Source: Corydoras sp. C115 (Eukaryota; Chordata; Actinopteri; Siluriformes; Callichthyidae). Taken from it: a stretch of DNA of 64,000 nucleotides. Shown here piece after piece: positions 55,350 to 64,000 of this stretch; positions within the stretch are counted from its first letter, which is position 1, and every line of letters starts with the position of its first letter. Where the stretch lies: NCBI GenBank assembly GCA_019802505.1, contig JAFMOC010000269.1, positions 124,001 through 188,000 on the forward strand, read 5' to 3'. A program made the position numbers and the translations under genes. The notes beneath the pieces are model-generated. The model saw only the letters and a program-made list of their open reading frames with translations. It was not told the DNA's origin and did no database searches.

Positions 55350-57580
55350 ACTTGCGGTCATACGGGACAGCTGGGCTATTTTAGGAAACTATAGGCGCTC
55401 AGAGTGGAGACGATGTTTAATTAGATGAAATTGATTATAATTTTGTTCTTTTACCTCAAACTGTAACCGAGCTGTAATTCAGATGACCTTTTAATTGTGT
55501 GTGTGTGTGTGTGTGTACATATGAGGACCTTCGTCACGACGAGCTCTGTCCTGCAGAGCGTCACAGAGAGCTTTGTTCTGTTGTCCGTCCGGTGCTCCGT
55601 CAGGAAATGTGAAATTGGTAGAGAGGAAGTGAGGTGGACAGCAGGGTTGTGACATCAGCACCACCCGACCCCGCGCAGCAGCAGCGGCAGAGCGACCACC
55701 AACGAGTTCAGATTCAGGGAGACGCCACAAACGTTTTGACTGGCGCAGCACGGGCTCTCAGTCTCACTCATCAGCTGTAATCCTAAAGATCAATCTGCCT
55801 GTTAGGAGTTTGCATGTTCTCCTCTCAGCTGAGGATCTAGCTTTGATTCCTGATCTGTGTGAAGTTTGCATGTTCTCCCTGTGTCTGTGGGTTTCCTCCA
55901 GGTTCCTCCAACATTGCAAATACATGGATTCAAGGTGAATTGCTCTTATCTCAATTGCCCCAATATAGTGTGTGTGTGTGTGTGTGTGTGTGCGCACTCA
56001 GTGATGGATCTGCCCACCCCTCAAAACACTCCTCACAACCCCAGAAGAGTATTTAGCAGACGATGAGGAGATGATGTCAGAGTGATCATCGTTTGTCCTC
56101 GGTGACATCACACCCTGACTGTTTATAAAGAGTCCTGATCATCATGCACTGTGAGGCTGAACTACACGGCGAGCATCTGGTGTATTAAAGGTGAAGGTTG
56201 GGTGGGGGATCATGTAGCACCTGCCATGCCCAAACAAAACCCAAAGAATGTGAATGAAGATGACATCAGCAGTAGAAGTGTATACTCTACACACACACGT
56301 AATCACGCTTTGTTTTCAAAACACACAGCGTTTTTGAAGGCGCTCTGCTGGCAGGTTGTTCCATTGATGTTCTGTGGATGGAGGCTCCTGGGGTCAGGCC
56401 TCTCACGTTTAGAACGTTGTGCTTTAAGCTGAATATGGTTCTTAATGATTTTGGTTGGATGTTTGGGGTGGTTCTCATGCTCCTCCCTGATGGAACCTTG
56501 TGGTGGATGTTTCTCAGCATTAAGGACACTTTAATCCTGATGGATATGTAAGAAACCTCCACCATGCTTCACTGTTGCTTCCAGCCATTCAGCAAACAAA
56601 TGATCTTCTGCTTTATTCTTCTTATTCCACAGACCCTGCTGCCGTTGTTCTGCATGCCGTGCATCCTGACCTTGCGTTCTTGTTGTACCCTCGTTGGGGG
56701 TATTTCTTTTTGCCTGCACCGTCATGAGGTCCACTTCTGATCAGATTAGCTCAGACAGACGGTAGATGGATGTACCGGTGTCCAACCGGTTTGAGAGCAG
56801 CCATGTTTTTGGACTGAGGGAGAACCCACACAGACACAGGGAGAATATGCAAACCCAGATCAGGTTTAGAAGCTGGATGCCCAGCACTGAGAGGAGGACG
56901 GGTTCTCTATGAGTGAAACAGCTCCGGGTTCTTCTGGTTGACATGTTTAAGCTGGTTGTCGTCTGCGGCGTTCTCTTCGTCAGTGAAACAGTAATTAACC
57001 TTCAGGAAGTCGTTTGGATCTGAAAGCAGCAGCTTCTCACGTTCTTCCTTTGGATTCAAAAAACTGCAAATCTTAAACTTTTTTAAACGTTTTATTTTTT
57101 ATTGTTTTTCAGTCAGAAACTAAACAAACAGAATGAGATTTCCTTCAGTCATGAGCAGCAGACTCGCATGCTCTCTCTCGCGCGCTCTCTCTCTCGCTCT
57201 CTCTCTCTCGCGCTCTCTCTCTCGCGCTCTCTCTCGCGCTCTCTCTCTCTTTCGCGCTCTCTCTCTCTCTCGCGCTCTCTCTCTCTCTCGCGTGCTCTCT
57301 CTCGCGCTCTCTCTCTCTCTCGCGCTCTTTCTTTCGCGCTCTCTCTCTCGCGCTCTCGCTCGCTCTCTCTTTCGCGCTCTCTCTCTCTTTCGCGCTCTCT
57401 CTCTCTTTCGCGCTTTCTCTCTCTTTCGCGCTCTCTCGCGCTCTCTCTCTCGCGCGCTCTCTCTCGCGCTCTCTCTCTCTCTCTCTTTCGCGCTCTCTCT
57501 CTCGTGCGCTTTCTCTCTCTCGTGCTCTCTCTCTCTCTCGTGCGCTCTCTCTCTCTCTCACGGTCTCTCTTTCTCGTGTG

Positions 57581-57621
<41 letters not shown>

Positions 57622-60600
57622 TGTGATGATGCCTTTAGACTGAAATAAAGAGCTGATGAAGAATATGAAACATCATATAATACGGTGGGAGCTGAGCTGC
57701 AGAGGGTGGAGGGATGGGATGGGGAGCGTATGTGTGATGAAGAGGTTGAACAGAGGACATGTATAGAGACAGGACTGAGTCCGGCCGTCCGTCCCTCCGG
57801 ACGGGGAATATGAAACGCTGTGACGGCGTTCTGCACCGTGAGGGTGCGCTCGGAGACGGGGACATGGTTTATGATCGGGAGAGGAACCGAGGGACGGAAC
57901 ACTGAGAGCAGCTCCATACTGTACACGGACGTTCTCACACTACGGCTGAGACGTCTTGTTGCCATGGCGACAGTCTGGGATGGGTTCATGAGCGTGTCTC
58001 GGGGTTTCAGACAGGTTCACACAGGACAGGAGTTCAAACGCAAGTTCCAGAGCACCGCAGTCTGCATGTCGCATTCTTCTACAACAAACGTCCTTAAAAT
58101 CTCAACTTAAATGAGTCGTCTCGTTTAATTCGCTTCCCCTGCGTGTGTTTCAGCATAAAAAACAATTTCCTAAATTCACATCATCATAATTAATGAATTA
58201 AATTATATATTAAATTGCATTATTATAGTGTTATTATTACAGCAGTAAGGCACCAGGGGGCGCACCCCTCTTTTCTGTGATTTATTCACAGTAATGCCAC
58301 GCCCTCTCGTACCTTACTGCTGTAATAATAAATACACTGATGTGTTTGTAATAATGAAAGCGTGTGAATGTGAATCAGGGTTCTCTCTCTGGTTCTGGAG
58401 AACCGGCTCTCGCAGCTGCACTTCTCTCTGGTTTGGATGAACGGCTCTCTCTCTCGTTTCCAGAGCCACATAATCACAGTCTGCTTTGTTCCCTTTTCTC
58501 TTTTTAAACTCTGTCATCTGCTGGTGTATTTAAAGCTCATGGACGTGAATCACATGACCGACTCGCACTGAACCGCTGACCCGACCGCTCCGCAGTCCTG
58601 CTGCTCAGAGAACAGAACCGAACAGAGCAGAGAACGTTTACTGTCCTTCTGGGATAACGCACATCTCATTATCTTACACTTAATCTTCTACGGGGGGGTG
58701 CCCACCATGTCACTTGCTGTGTACACCCATCACAGTGCACCAATCCATCACTGGGCACACACTCACTTACACTCTGTATGGGGCAATTTAGAGCTTCAGT
58801 TCACCTTGAATCCATGTTTTTGGACTGTGGGAGGATACCGGAGAACCCGGAGGAAACCCACACAGACGGGGGAGGTTCCAGGTGCTGAGAGGTGGACGTG
58901 TTATCCACCGGAACACCGCGTCACTCTACTGTTCAACCAAACTGAACCGAGCCTATCCCTGTCTCGTCCCTCTGATGAGAAAAACAACCTTCTGATAAAT
59001 CCATCTGATCTGGAGGTGGACACAGCGCCCCCTGGAGCATTAAGGTTAAGGTTCTTGCTCGACGATTCACAGTGTGAACTTCAGTAGACCTGGGATTTGA
59101 ACCCACAGCCTTCAGCTTGATGATCCATCAGCGCTGAGCTTCCTGACCCTGATTTATTGCTGTAATGTTTTGGTGGTGCGTGAGTCTCCGTCTCTTTATT
59201 TTAACTCTGTGATGGAGACGCTCAGATCTCCATCACACTCCACCACAGCTTCAGCGAGTTTGATAATCTTCATAACCGAGGTCCATAGAACAACATCTCT
59301 ATTTAAAGATTTAAAGAGTTTAGAGATGAGCTGACATGTTCAACTTCTAGAGAGTGTGAGCAAGAGAAAGAGAGAATCCAGTTCATCCATCTTGTCTTTG
59401 TGTTCAGGTTTTTTTGACTCTGGTTTGGATGTTAATGTGTTTTTAATATCGGCGTGTTGTTTACGGTGTCATACACTGAACACTGCATTGGGTCAGGTTC
59501 ACATCCTCAGCGTCGTCCAATGAAATTATAGAACACTCACAGATGGGGGGGGGGGGGGCTGGTTTGTGAGGTGCTGTTACAGATGACATAATTTTTTTAT
59601 ATTTAATATGAACATATTTTAATTCATTTTCTTGCAAATGTATTGAAGTCAGATGGTCATTCGTCCATGTTCTCCAGTGGAAGAGTTGATGCTGAGCGTG
59701 GCGCGGTGGAGAACGTTTGAAGAACGTTAAAGACGGTCAGTTTAACGTCGGAGGCGTTCTGAGGTCGAGTCTTTTGGATCTTTCAGCACACACTGCTCAC
59801 ACTTTGGCTAACTTCATCACTCCTACCCCCCCCCCCCCACTGCCCCCCCCACAGTCTCAGACTCGCACTGAGATGAGGAGGAGGTGTGACATCAGGCAGT
59901 TGGCATGGTGTGGGGGGGGGCGGCAGTTGGCATGGTGTGGGTGGTTGATCAGCGGAGGTGTGAGTGCATATGAAGAGAGAAGAGAAGCCTGTTAGTCCCG
60001 CCTTCCACATTTATACCACCCACCTCGCATCCCCACAGGAAGCTGACAACCTGTTGTCATGGTAACGGAATTGCGTTGTTATGGTGTTGCTTTGTGAAAG
60101 TGAATGTTAATGGGGGGGGGGGTTTAAACCTCTTGGTTTGGGGGACCTGGGGTCCGTATGTGGTTGAAATCACAGTCGGTTGATTGCATGTTGCGCCCAA
60201 AACATACTCATGAATATTTAAGAGAATCAGTACATAACCTTTGTGTTCTGCACAACATGTGCTTTCATTTTCCTCTTTAGCAGCAGAGAGCTGTCTGACT
60301 TTAACCCCGCCCCCTAAACCATTACATGATTCCATTACTTGCTGTGATGGAGATGTTGAGTGTTCCTGTCTGAGAATGCGGGGTCACCCTGGGCATTAAG
60401 GTTCTGATGGGGTCCAGCGGCAGTGTTTACGGGGTTTGTAATGCAGCTGGGGGTTCTGGGTAATGAAGCGGTGCTTGTGTTGGAGCAGAGATCCGCTCTC
60501 AGCTGCTGGAGCAGCAGAAATGTCTGGAGCAGCAGACGGAGATGAGGGTGCAGCTGCTGCAGGACCTGCAGGACTTCTTCCGCAAGAAAGCTGAGATCGA

Positions 60601-63106
60601 GAGCGAGTACTCGCGCAACCTGGAGAAGCTCGCCGAACGCTTCATGGCCAAGACGCGCAGCACCAAGGACCACCAGCAGTACAAGTGAGCGACCACGCCG
60701 TCATCCACATTTAATCCTCTGATCGTTATTCACTCATTAAAATTAAAAAGCTTAAGACCTCGTTTAACGTTCAGTTAAACAGGTGACTGACATTTTGTCG
60801 TTGGGTCCGTCGGCGCCGGAGGAGGTCCTGTTGGTATTTATTGGGGGGTCAGACGTATGGTTCCACAGTTCTACATTCCACCAGCTTTCTGCAGTTCCTG
60901 AATTTCCTAATTTCCTCTCATACAGTTCCTATATGAGATGTTTCTGATGGGACATGCTAACCAAAGTTTCATTAGTGGGTTCTAACGAACCAGCGAGGCG
61001 TTCCGTAAAGCAGAATCTGAAAATGGCAGACCCTAAGGTCACGCCTCGGAGCACAAAGTTCTCCACGTTTAATTAAAGAACATTCAGGTCTCGGAGCAGT
61101 TCTCCTCTCGGTTCCTCGGCTGATGTGTGTTCTGTGCTGCTGCTGCTGCAGGAAGGACCAGAACCTGCTGTCCCCTGTGAACTGTTGGTATCTTCTCCTG
61201 AACCAAGTGCGCCGAGAAAGCAAGGACCACACGACCCTCAGTGACCTCTACCTCAACAACGTCATCACGCGCCTCTCCCACGTCAGCGAGGACAACACAC
61301 GCCTGCTGAAGAAGGTGAGCTCCGAGGGGCACCCGGATGGAGATCGGGTCTCGCTGCACTGAGTGGAGTACAGGCGGCATGCGTTTATAAAAACCTTATT
61401 AAAAAAACCTGAGGCTCCATTAGAATTTCATATTTGATTATAATAATTAATTATTAGTGTTTTTGTTTATAATCAGTTTTATTATAAGACCACGTTAAAT
61501 AATCTCATCTCATTCTCTTTCACTTAATCCTCTTCTGGGGTTTGAGGGGGGGGTTCAGGCGCTGGGCAGACACCCAGGACAGGACGCCAATCCATCACTC
61601 ACTAGAGAACAAGGACACAGGGAGAACATGCAAACTCCACCCAGATTAGGATGGTTAGAGTGTCAGCCTCTTGGTGCTGGAATCCAGTTTACAATCTGGT
61701 TTCCTCCAACAGTCCAAAGACATGGATTTAAGAGGATTTGGCAGCTCTAAATTGCCCCTATAGTGTAAGTGAGTGCCCAGTGATGGATTGTTGCCCTGCT
61801 GGTGCCATGGGGTACCCCCCCCCCCCCCCATCGACCCTGGTACAGGATTAAATGAAGGATAATGAGATGAGATTTTGTGGCTGAATAATAATTTTTTCAG
61901 AATACTTAAATCTTTATTTTAAAGTGATGTCCATCAGACACAACAACCTTCAGACAGACTGCCGTTCATCTAACCATCAGAAAACCTCCACACGTCCAGA
62001 TCCTCTTTAAGAGAAGAGGCAAAAAAAATGTTAACGAGTAAAGCAGTTAATGAGTGCAGAGTAAATCCTGAAGCTGTGAGGTGCGTTGGTTTGGAAGCCC
62101 TCAGAAGGTCTCAGTGCTGTTTTGAGTTGGGCGTGCTTCTCTTGGTTCAGTTTCCTCTGAACTTGATCAGATTAGCGGAACGTTTAATGAAGCTGGATTC
62201 AGAGGATTGATTGGTTTGCTGTGTGATTAAATCAGGGTGTTAATCAGCAGATGAAATCAGAGCTGCTGCTGCTGCGTTTTCTCTTAAATGAGATTTCAGA
62301 CGCTTTAGTTTTATAACGGTGTTCCGTTCACAGCCGGCTGTGTTATTGTGTTGGATTATTATTTGCATGTGCAGTTGCCCCTCCGCTGCCTCAGCGCAGG
62401 GGGTTTGGTAGTTCACCCCTGGGCAGGGGGGGGGGCGGGCTCAAGTCGTAACACTCGCTGCTCCTCGGGGGCCGAGTTCAACCACAGAGCCTGACAGACG
62501 TGTCATTAACTCGTTTATAGTTAATTACATGGGACGAGTTCCGCCTTCGTTCTTGTTGGAGCCTCACAATTCCCCTTTAATCTGCACAGCTGTGTTTAAA
62601 TACACACCACTGTACACACCACGTTCAGCATGCACCACATCATCCTCATCACCCAATTAGAGCTCAGACCTGGGGGGGGTCTCACACACACACACACACA
62701 CACACCCCATAGGTGCAATTTAGAGCAAACAACATGTTTTTGGACTGTGAGAGGAATCAAAATAAGAGGGTTTAATCAGATTAGAATTTAATTATCGTTC
62801 CACAGTGAGGTCATCTCTGATCATAGTTTAATATTTTAATATTGATCTGTTATTAACGAATGATGTCATACAAAGCACATGATCAGACCCTCGACTGCTA
62901 CCTCATTCACCTGAATTAAATATTCAACCAGCATTGGGGGGGCAGAGAAACCTGAGAGCACAGCTGAGTAAATACATGAGGATGAGGATGATGAGACCAG
63001 CAGACCTTCCTCTGTTTGCTCTGTTCTTGGGTTTGTTCTGCAGAGTAAAGAGATCACGTTCCAGCTGCAGGAAGACCTGATGAAGATCCTGAATGAGCTC
63101 TATACC
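53826..63106 (+). CDS. srgap1: SLIT-ROBO Rho GTPase-activating protein 1, N-terminal exons
   Basis: Four coding exons: 53826-53892, 60489-60684, 61152-61314 and 63044-63106; 489 nt, 163 residues, ending in phase 0, with the rest beyond the right edge. The protein begins MSNVGKIKKEKEILTEYESQ. Then come EQQKCLEQQTEMRVQLLQDL, KKAEIESEYSRNLEKLAERF, STKDHQQYKKDQNLLSPVNC and SKEITFQLQEDLMK, all from the FCH/F-BAR domain. HQQYKKDQNLL and CLEQQTEMR point to SRGAP1 rather than SRGAP2 or SRGAP3. srGAPs bend membrane through the inverse F-BAR, and act as RhoGAPs for Cdc42/Rac1 downstream of Robo. Intron 1 is 6.6 kb. Teleosts often keep two copies; which one this is cannot be told. Confidence 0.95.
54164..54710. 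repeat. GATGGTGTGTGTG-type minisatellite in srgap1 intron 1
   Basis: Irregular tandem units built from TGATGGTGTGTGTGGTGCTG and TGATGGGGTGTGTG. The long open frames across it on both strands are repeat artefacts. Confidence 0.92.
55196..55348. repeat. Two (GT)n microsatellites, srgap1 intron 1
   Basis: (GT)23 at 55196-55241 and (GT)17 at 55313-55348 separated by unique sequence. Confidence 0.93.
55805..56060 (+). mobile_element. SINE fragment in srgap1 intron 1
   Basis: AGTTTGCATGTTCTCC, TGCATGTTCTCCCTGTGTCT, TTGCCCCAATATAGTGTG, (GT)n, GTGATGGATCTGCC. The head is missing. Confidence 0.6.
56795..56905 (-). mobile_element. Reverse SINE fragment in srgap1 intron 1
   Basis: CCATGTTTTTGGACTGAGGG, CACACAGACACAGGGAGAA and AGCACTGAGAGGAGGA. 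Confidence 0.5.
57161..57617. repeat. ~450-bp CT/CGCG polypyrimidine satellite
   Basis: Tandem CTCTCTCTCGCGCTCT-type repeat with occasional TTT and CGTG variants, almost free of A on the plus strand. Long open frames on both strands are artefacts of its Ser/Leu/Arg codon cycle. Such tracts can form H-DNA. Confidence 0.95.
57618..58679. other. srgap1 intron 1, GC-richer unique segment
   Basis: 57680-58040 is GC-rich for an intron and reads without stop for 97 codons on the plus strand (57820-58110), but no splice pair or known family supports a gene. A motif ATGCCACGCCCTCTCGTACC near 58293 recurs near 63309, marking another short interspersed repeat. Confidence 0.4.
58680..58925 (-). mobile_element. 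Reverse SINE fragment in srgap1 intron 1
   Basis: Reversed SINE landmarks CACCAATCCATCACTGGGCA, GGGGCAATTTAGAGC and CCATGTTTTTGGACTGTGGG, ending at GGTGCTGAGAGGTGG. Confidence 0.65.
61545..61870. mobile_element. Inverted pair of SINE fragments in srgap1 intron 3
   Basis: 61545-61655 is reverse (GGGGTTCAGGCGCTGGGCAG ... CATGCAAACTCCACCCAGAT) and 61656-61870 forward (GGTTAGAGTGTCAGCCTCTT ... GATTAAATGAAGGATAATGA). They meet at the tRNA-head ends. Confidence 0.65.
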
Positions 63107-63407
63107 GTGAGTCCTCAGATCTGTTCTTCATCTTCAATGTCATCTCACTCAAACTTAATGAATTAAAGGTAACAACACAGACACCTCACCCCTGCCACAC
63201 CTCGATCAGAGGGGGCGTCGCACCGCTGTTTACATTTAGAGGACTCAGGGGAAGAAAGAGGTGCAAGACAAAGCAGAGTGATGTCATCTCCTGTGATTTA
63301 TTCACAATAATGCCACGCCCCCTTAAACCGTACTGCTAAGGTTTAATTCATAGACATGTTCATTTAAAGCTAAATTAATAATAAATTCTTCCACAACGTG
63401 ATCTGCA

Positions 63408-64000
63408 CCCCCCTCACCTCTGCACCTTCTCACCTCCTCACTCCCTCACCTCTGCACCTCCTCACTCCCTCACCTCTGCACCCCCTCACCCCCCCCTCAC
63501 CTCTGCACCTTCTCACCTCTGCACCTCCTCACCTTCCCTCACCTCTGCACCTCCTCACCTTCCCTCACCTCTGCACCTCCTCACCTTCCCTCACCTCTGC
63601 ACCTCCTCACCTTCCCTCACCTCTGCACCTCCTCACCTTCCCTCACCTCTGCACCTCCTCACCCCCCTCACCTCTGCACCTCCTCACCCCCCTCACCTCT
63701 GCACCTCCTCACCCCCCCTCACCTCTGCAACTCCTTACTCCCTCACCTCTGCACCTTCTCACCCCCCCCTAACCTCTGCACCTCCTCACCTTCCCTCACC
63801 TCTGCACCTTCTCACCTTCCCTCACCTCTGCACCTTCCCTCACCTCTGCACCTCCTCACCCCCCCCTAACCTCTGCACCTTCTCACCCCCCCTAACCTCT
63901 GCACCTCCTCACCTTCCCTCACCTCTGCACCTTCTCACCTTCCCTCACCTCTGCACCTTCCCTCACCTCTGCACCTCCTCACCCCCCCTAACCTCTGCAC
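63408..64000. repeat. CACCTCTGCACCTCCT minisatellite in srgap1 intron 4
   Basis: Tandem units of about 22-27 bp (CACCTCTGCACCTCCTCACC plus TTCCCT or CCCCCCT), running to the window edge. The open frame through it is a repeat artefact. Confidence 0.95.

Noticed and set aside
57102..57626. Long ORFs of Ser/Leu/Arg or Glu/Arg on both strands
   Set aside because: Produced by a CT/CGCG repeat that lacks stop codons in several frames.
63398..63772. 124-codon Leu/Thr/Pro/His-rich ORF
   Set aside because: Minisatellite artefact at the window edge, inside srgap1 intron 4.

Overview
This is nuclear DNA of a vertebrate, almost certainly a teleost fish. Genes are split into short exons with GT/AG introns. 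The exons read as clear orthologues of human SULT4A1, a PNPLA3-type patatin lipase, TTLL12 and SRGAP1. The introns are full of fish-type repeats: tRNA-headed SINEs ending in (AATG)n, Tc1/mariner transposons, and long GT/AT/C tracts. SULT4A1, PNPLA3 and TTLL12 all lie in human 22q13 (from memory), so the left two thirds is a conserved synteny block.

Layout. 1-489 (minus) is an exon of an unrecognised gene that codes for a tandem DQEE-type peptide repeat and runs off the left edge. 2087-2475 (plus) is a candidate two-exon gene for a basic protein of about 80 residues. 2815-3890 is an LTR-retroelement-like remnant. sult4a1 (minus, 7 exons, 4785-10990) and pnpla3 (plus, 9 exons, 11508-21711) are divergently transcribed from a 517-bp gap that carries a consensus CRE and a long GT microsatellite. 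23324-27511 is a young 4.2-kb foldback element. ttll12 (plus, 14 exons, 28791-40764) follows. Next comes a plus-strand gene with a short 5' exon near 44.3 kb and a 4.1-kb coding exon at 47153-51241 (1362 residues, perhaps RESF1-like). srgap1 (plus) has its first four coding exons here and runs off the right edge.

The genes do not form one pathway. pnpla3 is a lipid-droplet hydrolase, sult4a1 a neuronal orphan sulfotransferase-like protein, ttll12 a tubulin-ligase-like pseudoenzyme, and srgap1 an F-BAR/RhoGAP adaptor of Slit-Robo signalling. Their shared context is synteny, not an operon.

Mobile DNA dominates the rest: two Tc1/mariner copies (one degraded, one with a single stop codon), a solo LTR with a perfect 5-bp target duplication, more than 25 SINE copies or fragments (several in inverted pairs), the foldback element with about 19 internal repeat units, a 0.68-kb tandem duplication, and several minisatellites, one of them coding.

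Exon boundaries were read by eye from splice sites, frame and remembered family sequences. The four named genes close in frame over every junction present. SINE and microsatellite edges are approximate.
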